A stretch of DNA of 61,244 nucleotides from an uncultured beta proteobacterium. Lineage in GTDB: Bacteria > Pseudomonadota > Gammaproteobacteria > Burkholderiales > Burkholderiaceae_C. A program made the translations under genes and the position numbers. The notes under the pieces were generated by a model. It did not search any database, was not told the origin of the DNA, and was given only the letters and a program-made list of their open reading frames with translations. Positions 8,827 through 17,122 of this stretch are shown piece after piece (the first letter of the stretch is position 1; each line of letters starts with the position of its first letter). The stretch lies in assembly GCA_903845935.1 (NCBI GenBank), contig CAIMZI010000117.1:1-61244 (forward strand), read 5' to 3'.

Positions 8827-8862
8827 AAAATGCTCGCCGGAGCGTCCCCAGGCGAGCATTTT
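8827..8862 (-). terminator. Intrinsic terminator after rpsU
   Basis: Perfect 12-bp inverted repeat AAAATGCTCGCC (8827..8838) / GGCGAGCATTTT (8851..8862) with a 12-base loop. On the minus strand the stem is followed by a run of T residues, so it fits a rho-independent terminator 40 bases after the rpsU stop and about 50 bases before yqeY. The first arm is also preceded by A residues and the second followed by TT, so it could act weakly in the other direction. Probably leaky, allowing reduced yqeY expression. Confidence 0.85.
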
Positions 8863-8902
8863 CTTGGACCGCCAGCTCCTGGGAGCTTGGCAGGTCAGAA
8901 AC

Positions 8903-9115
8903 TTAGAACAGTTTCTTGGGCAGTTGCATACTGCGGATGCGCTTGTAATTGCGCTTGACGGCGGCGGCCTTCTTACGCTTGCGCTCTGCCGTGGGCTTTT
9001 CATAGAACTCGCGTGCGCGCAGGTCGGTCAGCAGGCCGAGCTTTTCGATGGTGCGCTTGAAGCGACGCAGGGCTACGTCAAAGGGTTCGTTTTCTTTTAC
9101 GCGGATGGTTGTCAT
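8903..9115 (-). CDS. rpsU: 30S ribosomal protein S21
   Basis: 70 residues, [19 protein letters not shown] at the start and the very basic [15 protein letters not shown] tail typical of S21. S21 sits on the platform of the small subunit near the anti-Shine-Dalgarno sequence and helps initiation. The ATG at 9115 is the family start; the longer in-frame reading up to 9175 lies in the leader. A sigma-70 promoter is visible about 130 bases upstream and an intrinsic terminator 40 bases downstream, so the gene is mainly monocistronic, as in the rpsU-dnaG-rpoD operon of E. coli, where a terminator also follows rpsU. Confidence 0.96.
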   Translation of the reverse strand: MTTIRVKENEPFDVALRRFKRTIEKLGLLTDLRAREFYEKPTAERKRKKAAAVKRNYKRIRSMQLPKKLF

Positions 9116-9245
9116 TAATGAATGGATTCCAAAATTGTGCTGAGCCATGGTCACGGGGGAAGATCGGTGCCCCACACGCCTCGCTCAGCGGTATTTTCCG
9201 TCTTAACTAGTATTGGCCGACGGAGAACTGCCAAATTAGCCTGCG

Positions 9246-9275
9246 ATTATAGCCTTTGCAACAGGGCTTATTCAA
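9246..9275 (-). promoter_or_regulatory. Sigma-70 promoter of rpsU
   Basis: Minus strand: TTGAAT (9270..9275), 18-bp spacer, then a perfect TATAAT (9246..9251). The spacer is CG-poor near the -10 and the start point would fall near 9240, giving a leader of about 125 bases before the rpsU ATG. The -10 match and its position at the head of a strongly expressed ribosomal gene make this convincing. A TTGACA further up (near 9285) is 33 bp away and too far to pair with this -10. Confidence 0.8.
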
Positions 9276-9285
9276 ATTGGATTTG

Positions 9286-10524
9286 TCAAGCCGGCTTTAA
9301 ACGTGCTGCCAGCCCCTGCGCGCAGGCAAAGGCGCTGGCCCAGGCCCACTGGAAGTTGTAGCCGCCAAGCCAACCGGTCACATCCACCACCTCGCCGATG
9401 AAGTACAGACCGGGCTGTTTGCTTTCCATCGTTTGACTCGAGAGTGCCCTGGTGTCCACACCGCCGGCGGTGACCTCGGCCTTGCGGTAGCCCTCGGTGC
9501 CGGTGGGCCTGAGTTCCCAGCGCGCAATGCGTTCTGCCAGGGCGTTCAAGGCCTTGTCCGGCGCCTCGTTGATCGGTCGCTCGGCAGCTTGCGCCGAAAG
9601 ACTTTGCGCCGCCCAGCTATCGGCCAGGCGCGAGGGCAGCAGGGTGGCCAGTTCGTTGGCAATGCGTTTGCGCGAACTGGATTTAGCTTGTTGCAAAAAG
9701 TCGGCCACATCGGTGTCGGGCGCCAGGTTCAGGCGGATGCTGCTTCCCTCCTGCCAGTAGCTCGATATCTGCAGCACGCCCGGGCCACTCAAGCCCCGGT
9801 GCGTGAACAGCAGGTCTTCGCGGAAGCGGGTCGTGTCTTTCTTGCCTCCGGTGGCAATTTCTACTGGCAGCGACAGGCCGGAGAGTTGCGCAAACGGCGC
9901 CCAGGCGGTCTCGTCAAAGCTTAGCGGCACCAGGGCTGGGCGGGTAGGAATGAGCGGCAGCTCAAACTGTTTGGCAATGCGGTAGCCCATGTCGGTGGCG
10001 CCAATCTTGGGGATGGACAGGCCCCCAGTGGCAATCACCAGCGCCTTGCAGGCCACGCTGCCGGAGCTGGTGTCGAGTTCGTAGCGCGCCGTGCCAGCGT
10101 CGGTGCCGACATCTGAATAGCGCACGGCCTTCAGGCTGCAGGGCTGCCAGCGCACCACGCCGCCTGCCGCGCATTCGGCCAGCAGCAGGGTGATGATGTC
10201 CTCGGCCGAGCGGTCGCAAAACAGCTGGCCCTTGTGCTTTTCGTGAAAGGCGACACCGTGCTTTTGCAGCAGCGAAACAAAGTCGCGTGGCGTGTAGCGC
10301 GACAGGGCCGATTTGGCAAAGCGCGGGTTGTCGCTGAGGAAGTTGGCGGCCGTGACATCCAGATTGGTGAAGTTGCAGCGCCCGCCGCCCGAGATGCGGA
10401 TTTTTTCCGCTACTTTTTCGCCATGGTCCAGCAGCAGAACCTTGAGGCCCAGCTGTCCCGCCACACCGGCACAAAACAGGCCGGCGGCACCGGCCCCCAC
10501 GATTACGACATCAAATTCTTGCAT
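9286..10524 (-). CDS. YhiN/HI0933-family FAD-dependent oxidoreductase
   Basis: 412 residues. The N-terminal dinucleotide-binding fold is complete (VVIVGAGAAGLFCA, residues 6-19), followed by the family-specific KIRISGGGRCNFTN. The C-terminal motif with GLYFIGEVVDVTGWLGGYNF closes the FAD site. This family (HI0933-like, BaiN-related) contains flavoproteins that reduce unsaturated compounds; the substrate here is unknown. ATG at 10524. The sui1-like gene lies 10 bases upstream in the same direction, so both are likely on one transcript that runs into the rpsU promoter region. Confidence 0.9.
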   Translation of the reverse strand: MQEFDVVIVGAGAAGLFCAGVAGQLGLKVLLLDHGEKVAEKIRISGGGRCNFTNLDVTAANFLSDNPRFAKSALSRYTPRDFVSLLQKHGVAFHEKHKGQLFCDRSAEDIITLLLAECAAGGVVRWQPCSLKAVRYSDVGTDAGTARYELDTSSGSVACKALVIATGGLSIPKIGATDMGYRIAKQFELPLIPTRPALVPLSFDETAWAPFAQLSGLSLPVEIATGGKKDTTRFREDLLFTHRGLSGPGVLQISSYWQEGSSIRLNLAPDTDVADFLQQAKSSSRKRIANELATLLPSRLADSWAAQSLSAQAAERPINEAPDKALNALAERIARWELRPTGTEGYRKAEVTAGGVDTRALSSQTMESKQPGLYFIGEVVDVTGWLGGYNFQWAWASAFACAQGLAARLKPA

Positions 10525-10533
10525 GGGCAGAGC

Positions 10534-10896
10534 TTAGCCGCCTGAGCGCTTGACCGAAAACCCCTGCGCCTTCAGGAGCTCCATCACCCGCTCCACATGG
10601 TCGCCCTGAATCTCCAGCGTGCCATCCTTGGCCGTGCCGCCGGAACCACAGGCGGTGCGTAGCTGTTTGCCCAGGGCCGCCAGTGCCACGGCGTCCAGCG
10701 GCAAGCCCTTAACCACCGTGACTCCCTTGCCGGCGCGGCCCTTGGTTTCGCGGCTGACGCGCACATTGCCGTCGCCCGCCGGTTTGAGCGCTGCGGCCCT
10801 GCAGGTGCAGGCCGTCAGGGCCAAGCGACAGGTCGGGCACATGCGGCCGCTGTCGGTGGAATACACCAGGCCACCGGTGGGGAATCGTTGTTTCAT
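10534..10896 (-). CDS. SUI1-domain protein YciH
   Basis: 120 residues. Residues 40-118 match the SUI1/eIF1 fold as in YciH (RETKGRAGKGVTVVKGLPLD, then CGSGGTAKDGTLEIQGDH). YciH influences start-codon fidelity in E. coli. Residues 20-32 hold four cysteines in the pattern C-P-T-C-x6-C-x-C, which could bind zinc; E. coli YciH, as I recall its sequence, lacks this cluster. ATG at 10896 is well placed. Upstream of and co-directional with the YhiN-like gene. Confidence 0.9.
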   Translation of the reverse strand: MKQRFPTGGLVYSTDSGRMCPTCRLALTACTCRAAALKPAGDGNVRVSRETKGRAGKGVTVVKGLPLDAVALAALGKQLRTACGSGGTAKDGTLEIQGDHVERVMELLKAQGFSVKRSGG

Positions 10897-11008
10897 AAGG
10901 GACAGGCGTGTCAGGTCAAAGCAGGTAGATGCGCTTAGTATCCAACAGCCAAGAAGTGCAGCTCATGCCCCCACCAGTTGAGACATTGACGCGAAGGAGT
11001 TCCTCACC

Positions 11009-11482
11009 GTGAACAACGATATCAGCGCGCTACTGCGCATCCTGCGGGACTACCGCACCATTGCCATCGTCGGCCTGTCCGCCGAGTGGAGTCGGCCCAG
11101 CTTCTTTGTTGCCAAATACCTCCAGGGCTTTGGTTACCGCATCATCCCGGTGAATCCACGCTACGCAGCCACTGGAACCCCCATCCTGGGTGAAACCTGC
11201 TATGCCAGCCTGACCGAAATTCCGGTGCCTGTGGACATGGTGGATGTGTTTCGCAAGGCCGAAGACGTGCTGCCTATCGCCCGGGAGGCGATTTCCATCG
11301 GCGCCAAATGCCTGTGGCAGCAGCTCGGGGTGGTCAATCTGGAGGCCGACGACCTGGCGCGCGAAGCCGGGCTCGACTCGGTTTTTAATCGCTGCGTCAA
11401 GATCGAACATGCCCGCCTCAAGGGCGGCCTCAACTGGGCCGGCATCAATACCGGCGTGATTTCGGCCAAGCGCCAGGGATAA
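11009..11482 (+). CDS. CoA-binding domain protein
   Basis: 157 residues starting at a GTG (11009) with GAAGGAG 8-9 bases upstream. It is a single CoA-binding Rossmann fold (IAIVGLSAEWSRPSFFVAKY, then YRIIPVNPRY and CLWQQLGVVN), related to the N-terminal domain of succinyl-CoA ligase alpha and to E. coli YccU. The role is not established. The stop is 5 bases before the metY-like gene, which in turn is 4 bases from the enoyl-CoA hydratase, so the three form an operon. The shared CoA theme suggests acyl-CoA or sulfur metabolism, but that is only context. Confidence 0.88.
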   Translation: MNNDISALLRILRDYRTIAIVGLSAEWSRPSFFVAKYLQGFGYRIIPVNPRYAATGTPILGETCYASLTEIPVPVDMVDVFRKAEDVLPIAREAISIGAKCLWQQLGVVNLEADDLAREAGLDSVFNRCVKIEHARLKGGLNWAGINTGVISAKRQG

Positions 11483-11487
11483 GCAGC

Positions 11488-12786
11488 ATGATGGACCACA
11501 TTTACCGCCCCGAGACCCTGACCATCCACGCCGGGCAGATTCCCGACAAGGCCACCGGCGCCCGGGCGCTGCCCATTTACCAGACCACCAGCTTTGTGTT
11601 TGACAGCGCCGACCATGCGGCCAGCCTGTTCAATCTGCAGACCTTTGGCAATGTCTATTCGCGCCTTTCCAACCCCACGGTGGCAGCCCTTGAGGAGCGC
11701 GTCGCCGCCCTGGAAGGGGGTCGTGCCGGTCTGGCCTCGGCCAGCGGCATGGCCTCCGAGGCCATGGTGCTGATGACCTTGCTGCAGCAGGGCGACCATG
11801 TGGTGGCCGCAGGCGCTTTGTACGGCGGCAGCGTCTCGCTGCTGGCGGTGAACCTGGCCAAGATGGGCATCACCACCACGTTTGTCGATGCGCGCAAGCC
11901 CGAGGCCTTTGCCGCCGCGATCCAGCCCAGCACACGCGCCGTGTTTGCCGAAAGCCTGGGCAACCCCAGCCTGACCGTGATGGATATTGCCGCCGTGGCC
12001 GATGTGGCCCATGCACACGGCTTGCCGCTGGTGATCGACAACACGGTGCCTTCCCCCTTCCTGTGCAACCCGATACAGTTCGGCGCCGACATCGTGGTGC
12101 ACTCCGCCACCAAATACCTCGCGGGCCACGGCACCACGCTGGGCGGGGTGATCGTGGAGAGCGGAAAGTTTCCCTGGGGCAACGGCAAGTTCCCCGGCAT
12201 GACCGAACCGTCTGCAGGCTACCACGGAGTCAAGTTTTTTGAGACCTTTGGCGACTTTGCCTTTTGCATGCGGGCCCGCATGGAGACCTTGCGCGTGTAT
12301 GGCGCGGCCCTCTCGCCGATGGCGGCGTGGCAAATCTTGCAGGGCACCGAAACCCTGCATGTGCGCATGGAGCGCCATTGCAGCAATGCCCGCAAGGTGG
12401 CCGAATTTCTGAAAAACCATAAGCGCGTGGCCTGGGTCAACTACCCCGGTCTGGCCGAGCACCCGGACCATGCGCTGGTGCAGAAACAGATGCGGCAGGT
12501 GGACGGCGAGCCGGGTGCATCGGGCCTGCTGGCCTTTGGCGTTAAGGGTGGGCTCCAGGCCGGTGTGCGCTTTATCGAGGCGGCGCAATTCATGAGCCAT
12601 CTGGCCAATATCGGTGATACCCGCACGCTCATCATCCATCCGGCCAGCACCACGCACCGGCAACTGGACGAAGCGCAGCAAGTGGCCGCCGGTGTGCTGC
12701 CCGACATGGTGCGCATGTCGGTGGGCATAGAGCACATTGACGATATTTTGTGGGACATAGACCAGGCACTGGAGCGGAGCGCTTAA
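11488..12786 (+). CDS. O-acetylhomoserine sulfhydrylase-like PLP enzyme
   Basis: 432 residues of the Cys/Met-metabolism PLP family. Signatures: ALPIYQTTSFVFDSADHAA, YSRLSNPT, the cofactor region ASASGMASEA, and HSATKYLAGHGTTLGG with the PLP-binding lysine. The length and the internal sequence fit MetY (O-acetylhomoserine aminocarboxypropyltransferase), which makes homocysteine directly from O-acetylhomoserine and sulfide; cystathionine gamma-synthase and MetZ are shorter (about 390). Second gene of a tight three-gene run. Confidence 0.87.
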   Translation: MMDHIYRPETLTIHAGQIPDKATGARALPIYQTTSFVFDSADHAASLFNLQTFGNVYSRLSNPTVAALEERVAALEGGRAGLASASGMASEAMVLMTLLQQGDHVVAAGALYGGSVSLLAVNLAKMGITTTFVDARKPEAFAAAIQPSTRAVFAESLGNPSLTVMDIAAVADVAHAHGLPLVIDNTVPSPFLCNPIQFGADIVVHSATKYLAGHGTTLGGVIVESGKFPWGNGKFPGMTEPSAGYHGVKFFETFGDFAFCMRARMETLRVYGAALSPMAAWQILQGTETLHVRMERHCSNARKVAEFLKNHKRVAWVNYPGLAEHPDHALVQKQMRQVDGEPGASGLLAFGVKGGLQAGVRFIEAAQFMSHLANIGDTRTLIIHPASTTHRQLDEAQQVAAGVLPDMVRMSVGIEHIDDILWDIDQALERSA

Positions 12787-12790
12787 CACC

Positions 12791-13576
12791 ATGAATACTG
12801 CCGAACCCCTGCTGTTGGTCACCCGCGATGCACGCGGCGTAGTTACGCTGACCTTGAACCGCCCGCTGGCCTTTAATGCGCTGAACGAGGAATTGCTAGC
12901 GGCCTTGCAAACGGCCATTGACGCCATCGACGCCGACGATACGGTGCGGGTGGTGGTGCTTGCCGCTTCTGGAAAAGCCTTTTGTGCGGGCCACGATCTG
13001 AGGGAGATGCGCTCCCAGCCCTCGCTGGCCTACTACCAAAAGCTGTTTGCCCAATGCAGCCAGATGATGCAAGGCCTGCAGCGCCTGCCGGTGCCCGTGA
13101 TTGCACGCGTGCAAGGCCTTGCCACGGCAGCCGGTTGCCAACTGGTGGCCCAGTGCGACCTGGCGGTGGCGGCCGACAGCGCACGCTTTGCCACCAGCGG
13201 CGTCAATTACGGCCTGTTTTGCGCGACGCCCAGCGTGCCCTTAAGCCGCAATATCGGCCGCAAGGCGGCGTTCGAGATGCTGGTGACGGGCGACTTCATC
13301 AGCGCCAGCCAAGCGCAGGAGCAGGGCCTGATCAACCGCTCCGTGCCGCTGGAGCAACTCGATGCCGAGGTCGAAAAGTTAGTCGCCAGCATCGTCGCCA
13401 AGCCGCAGGTCGCTGTTGCCATGGGCAAGGGCCTGTTTTATCGGCAGATTGAAAACGGGATGGATGCCGCCTACGAAGACGCCCTACAGACCATGGCCTG
13501 CAACATGATGGACGCCGATGCGCTGGAGGGCGTGCAGGCCTTTATTGAAAAGCGCAGTCCACAATTCAAGGCTTAA
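12791..13576 (+). CDS. Enoyl-CoA hydratase/isomerase family protein
   Basis: 261 residues with the crotonase fold: LTLNRPLAFNALNEELL, the oxyanion-hole segment SGKAFCAGHDLREM, and the second part AAGCQLVAQCDLAVAADSA. In true hydratases two glutamates act as catalytic acids; here the corresponding loop reads SGVNYGLFCATPSVPLSR, where the second Glu is not evident, so the reaction may differ (isomerase, decarboxylase or another crotonase reaction). Last gene of the CoA-binding/MetY-like operon; its stop lies 6 bases from the convergent stop of the response regulator. Confidence 0.85.
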   Translation: MNTAEPLLLVTRDARGVVTLTLNRPLAFNALNEELLAALQTAIDAIDADDTVRVVVLAASGKAFCAGHDLREMRSQPSLAYYQKLFAQCSQMMQGLQRLPVPVIARVQGLATAAGCQLVAQCDLAVAADSARFATSGVNYGLFCATPSVPLSRNIGRKAAFEMLVTGDFISASQAQEQGLINRSVPLEQLDAEVEKLVASIVAKPQVAVAMGKGLFYRQIENGMDAAYEDALQTMACNMMDADALEGVQAFIEKRSPQFKA

Positions 13577-13582
13577 GGGCGC

Positions 13583-15196
13583 TTATCTGCCGCCCATGAT
13601 GCGGTTGAGCGCCGCGGTGTAAACGTGGTAATTTTTGTTGGCGGCATTGAGGTGGCGCACGCGCTCCAGCAACTCGCGCGCCTCGCCGGCGATTTGGTGG
13701 CTTTTGCCTTCCTTGCTCAGCATGCCGATCAGCAGTCCGCACAGGTTGATCAGGATCACCTCGCTGTGGGGTAGCTTATGGGCCGCCGAGCGCAGCAGGT
13801 TGGCGCCGCCCAGCAGGTCTCCGCCCTTGGCCAGCGTGACACCCTGGTTGTTGATGGCTACCACCGCATCGCGCGATTCGGCGATCAGCGCCTGGCCTTC
13901 GGCCGCCAGACCGTGGTCCTCGAACAAGGCCTCAATGTTTTTGGAGATTTCGGCGTTTTCGTGGTTGTTCTTCACTACCTCTTGCAGTAGGCCGCAGGCC
14001 TTGTCCTTTTGCCCTAGTTTGAAAAAGGATCGGGCGACGTCGATGGCCACTTCGGCACTCACCTTGCCCGAGGCCTTTGCGATCAGCTGTTCGGCCTCGG
14101 CCATGGCCGCCTCGGCCTTGTCGGCTTGCCCCATCTGGTGGTAGACCGCGCCCTCGGCAGCGGCGGTCTGGATGGCGGCCTCGGTGTTGTACTTGAACTC
14201 TCTCTTGCTCAAGGCCAGGGTCTTGAGCGCTTCGATAGGTTGCTGTTTGTCGGCAAACACCTTGGCCAGGCTAGTGTAGGCGCTGGGTGCCTTGTGCGGC
14301 GAGAACTCACCCATCTTGATGGTCTTCTCGAAGGCAGCCTGTGCTACATCGAGTGCGCCGTTGCGAAACGCCGCGTCGCCCAGCATTTTTTGCCGGGTGG
14401 GCGAGTTGGGCGATATGCGCACCGCTTCTTGCAACACCTTTTCGGCCTCTGCGGATTGGTCCAGCATGCTGCAGGTCTTGGCCAGCCAGTCGGAGGCTTC
14501 CATATAGACCGCGTTGTCCCGCAGCACGCGCTGGAAAATATCCTTGGCCTCCTGGTATTTTTTGTCGTGGAAGCAAATCTTGCCCATGCCGGTCAGGGCC
14601 CAAGCCACTTCACGCATGTTCAGAATCGACTCGAACAGGGCCGCTGCTGCACTGTAGTTGCCGGTAGCCAGCAGCAGCTCACTTTTTACCCGCAAAATTT
14701 CTTGTGGATTGATTGTTTTGGCCTTGAGCTGCACGTCGCATTGGGCAATCGCCTCGGCATAGTTCAGCGCCTTGACCGCGGCCTCGATGGGGGCTAAGCA
14801 CTGCTTTCTGGTAATCAGTTTTTCCAGCCGGTTTTCCAGCAGCATCTGGTTGATGGGCTTGAGCAGATAGTCGTCGGGCTTGACCTCGGCGGCACCCATC
14901 ACCATCTCCTGGGTTTTCTCGGCCGTGACCATTACCCAGACCGTGGAGACCCCGATATGGCCCTTGAGCTTGGCCTCTTCCAGCACCTGTTGCCCGTTGG
15001 CGCCCGGTCCCAGGTTGTAGTCGCAAATGACGATGTCGTATTTGTTGGTACTGAGTTGCTGGTTGGCGTCTTTGCCGGTGCTGGCGGTATCTACGGCGGT
15101 CACGCCCATGGACTTGACGAACTCTCGCAGCATGGTGCGCATGCCCTGGAAATCGTCAATGATCAGTATGTTGGCTTGTCGAAAAGAAAGTGCCAT
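13583..15196 (-). CDS. Response regulator fused to tetratricopeptide-like repeats
   Basis: 537 residues. Residues 5-125 form a receiver: DD at 14-15, phospho-acceptor Asp59 in YDIVICDYN, Thr91 and Lys113 in YLLKP. The remaining 400 residues are helical repeats of TPR type (for example ALTGMGKICFHDKKYQEAKD, then AVYMEASDWLAKTCSMLDQS), suggesting protein-protein output rather than DNA binding. No helix-turn-helix or enzymatic domain is present. The gene lies 24 bases after the soluble kinase gene on the same strand, so the kinase is the presumed partner. The regulated process is not visible in the neighbourhood. Confidence 0.88.
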   Translation of the reverse strand: MALSFRQANILIIDDFQGMRTMLREFVKSMGVTAVDTASTGKDANQQLSTNKYDIVICDYNLGPGANGQQVLEEAKLKGHIGVSTVWVMVTAEKTQEMVMGAAEVKPDDYLLKPINQMLLENRLEKLITRKQCLAPIEAAVKALNYAEAIAQCDVQLKAKTINPQEILRVKSELLLATGNYSAAAALFESILNMREVAWALTGMGKICFHDKKYQEAKDIFQRVLRDNAVYMEASDWLAKTCSMLDQSAEAEKVLQEAVRISPNSPTRQKMLGDAAFRNGALDVAQAAFEKTIKMGEFSPHKAPSAYTSLAKVFADKQQPIEALKTLALSKREFKYNTEAAIQTAAAEGAVYHQMGQADKAEAAMAEAEQLIAKASGKVSAEVAIDVARSFFKLGQKDKACGLLQEVVKNNHENAEISKNIEALFEDHGLAAEGQALIAESRDAVVAINNQGVTLAKGGDLLGGANLLRSAAHKLPHSEVILINLCGLLIGMLSKEGKSHQIAGEARELLERVRHLNAANKNYHVYTAALNRIMGGR

Positions 15197-15220
15197 CTCC
15201 GAAGCTTATTTCGTAGTCGC

Positions 15221-15913
15221 TCAGGGCAGGTGCAAGACCAAACAGCCGCCACCCAGACTGCCGCCATTTTCAATCGACAGCGCTCCCCGCAGAGCGCCGT
15301 TTTTGTGCAACTTGGCAACCTGGTCCGAAAAATAAAACCCCAGGCCGGTGCTGCCAGACTCGAAGTTCACGGGCTTGTCAGAACTTGCATCACCCTGATG
15401 CAGCAGGCGTTCTGGATAGCCTCGTCCGTTGTCTTCCACCCGGAGTTGCAGCAGCTTGTCGTGATGGCGGGCTTCAATGTGGATCATGTCGTGGGTGTAG
15501 AGGTAGGCGTTGTTCAAGGCATTCACCAGCACCCCCTTGACCAGTTCGCGGTCCAGGTACCAAAAGAGGTCGGGTGCGCAGTCGATGCTGACGCGAATGC
15601 CCTTGAAGTCCATCATGGTCTGGTTTTGCAGCACGGCTTCTTCAATCAGCTCGGCCACCGAATGTTCGTTGATGTCTACCGGGTAGATGGACTTGCCCAG
15701 CTTGTACAGACTGAGCAGTTCGATCAAGTTCAAGTTCATGCGATTGGCCTGGTAGATCACCCGGCCCAGGTCGTCAAAGGTGGCGCTGTCCCCCTTGTCC
15801 CGACTTTGCATGGCGATTTTTTCCAGTGCGCTGACCTGAAGATTGAGCGAATTCTTCATGTCGTGGATAGAAGATGCGATCAAGTCGCTAAAGCTGATGT
15901 CGTCTTGCGCCAT
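15221..15913 (-). CDS. Short soluble sensor histidine kinase
   Basis: 230 residues with no membrane segment and no separate sensor domain. The H-box is at the extreme N-terminus (SSIHDMKNSL, His17), followed by a dimerisation helix pair and a HATPase domain with N-box ALNNAYLYT, G1 VEDNGRGYP and G2 STGLGFYFSDQVAKLH. Signal input must come through another protein or through the few N-terminal residues. It precedes the TPR response regulator by 24 bases. ATG at 15913 with AAGGG just upstream. Confidence 0.87.
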   Translation of the reverse strand: MAQDDISFSDLIASSIHDMKNSLNLQVSALEKIAMQSRDKGDSATFDDLGRVIYQANRMNLNLIELLSLYKLGKSIYPVDINEHSVAELIEEAVLQNQTMMDFKGIRVSIDCAPDLFWYLDRELVKGVLVNALNNAYLYTHDMIHIEARHHDKLLQLRVEDNGRGYPERLLHQGDASSDKPVNFESGSTGLGFYFSDQVAKLHKNGALRGALSIENGGSLGGGCLVLHLP

Positions 15914-16075
15914 ATCCCTTGTGGGCCGCGCTTAGAGGATTCTCTGTTGCCAGAGCGCATCCACTAAAGCCCACGGCCAATGTTGTGTTGGCCCGATAGT
16001 AAACCCGCTGGGTGCTGCTTTCAAGCATTTGTGCAGCAGACGGTTTAATATGCGCCACGCTTCCAACACCAGACC

Positions 16076-17113
16076 ATGACGACTGCAACCATCCCCCCCG
16101 CCTCCCATGTCGCAAACGCGCTCAGCCGTCGCCATCTGTTGAGCAGCTCCGCTGCAGCCGCCTGGGCGCTCAGCGGCCTGCCCGCGCTGGCCCAAAGCAA
16201 AATCCTGCTGCGCATTTCCACCCCTGCCGTGCCCGACGACTGGCATGCCAAGATGTGGACCGTGTTCAAGGACACGCTGGAGAAAAGTGCACCTGGCGAA
16301 TTTGACGTGCAGATTAACCTGAACGCGTCGCTGTTCAAGCAGGGCGCCGAGCCCACTGCCATGGCGCGCGGCAACCTGGAACTGAGCACCGTGTCGGCGC
16401 AAGATATTGCCAAACAGGTTCCGGAGTTTTCCATCTTCACTGCCGGCTACATTGTGCGCGATCCGGTGCAGCAGCAAAAGATTTTCAACGGCCCCATAGG
16501 CACCGAGATGTTCAAACGGGTGGCCGACAAGATGGACATCACGCCACTGGCCACCTGCTACTACGGCACGCGCCAACTCAATTTGCGCGAACCGCGCAGC
16601 GTGAAAACGCCGGCCGACCTCAAGGGCATCAAGCTGCGCATGCCGGGCTCCAAGGAATGGCTGTTCTTGGGCGAGGCGCTGGGTGCCACACCGACCCCCT
16701 TGGCCTTTGGCGAGGTCTATCTGGGCTTGAAGAGCGGCACCATAGACGCCCAGGACAACCCGCTGCCCACGGTGAAGGCCGCCAAGTTTTACGAGGTGAC
16801 TAAGCAGATCGTGCTGACCAGTCACCTGGTCGATGGCCTGTTCATTGCGATTGCCAACAAGACGCTGGCTTCCCTTTCACCGGCGCAAAGGCCAAAGGTG
16901 CTGGCCGCAGCCCAGGCCGCCTCGCAATACAACAACGACAACCGCATCAAGGAAGAGGCCGAGCTGGTGGCCTTTTTCAAGAAGGAAGGCCTGCAGGTCA
17001 CGACCCCGGATCTGGATGCCTTTCACAAGTCGGTGCAGGCGGCCTACCAGAATTCGGACTATGCCAAGGTCTGGCCCAAGGGCTTGCTGGACCGCATCAA
17101 CGCCACCAAGTAG
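16076..17113 (+). CDS. dctP: TRAP transporter substrate-binding protein DctP
   Basis: 345 residues of the DctP/TRAP family, exported to the periplasm. The N-terminus has SRRHLLSSSAAAAWALSG ending ALAQS, a twin-arginine-like motif (SRRxLL) ahead of a hydrophobic stretch, so Tat export is likely. The mature protein shows the family block DLKGIKLRMPGSKEW with the conserved arginine that usually contacts a substrate carboxylate, and TPLAFGEVYLGLKSGTIDAQ. The ligand is probably an organic acid but cannot be named. First gene of a dctPQM operon; the permease follows by 9 bases. Confidence 0.92.
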   Translation: MTTATIPPASHVANALSRRHLLSSSAAAAWALSGLPALAQSKILLRISTPAVPDDWHAKMWTVFKDTLEKSAPGEFDVQINLNASLFKQGAEPTAMARGNLELSTVSAQDIAKQVPEFSIFTAGYIVRDPVQQQKIFNGPIGTEMFKRVADKMDITPLATCYYGTRQLNLREPRSVKTPADLKGIKLRMPGSKEWLFLGEALGATPTPLAFGEVYLGLKSGTIDAQDNPLPTVKAAKFYEVTKQIVLTSHLVDGLFIAIANKTLASLSPAQRPKVLAAAQAASQYNNDNRIKEEAELVAFFKKEGLQVTTPDLDAFHKSVQAAYQNSDYAKVWPKGLLDRINATK

Positions 17114-17122
17114 CACCACGCC

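Noticed and set aside
11200..12927. 575-codon open frame on the minus strand
   Set aside because: It lies opposite the clear CoA-binding and MetY-like genes; composition is that of a GC-rich shadow frame (runs of His, Gln, Gly), with no domain.
13000..13576. Crotonase family member as a definite enoyl-CoA hydratase
   Set aside because: The second catalytic Glu is not evident, so the specific reaction was not asserted.
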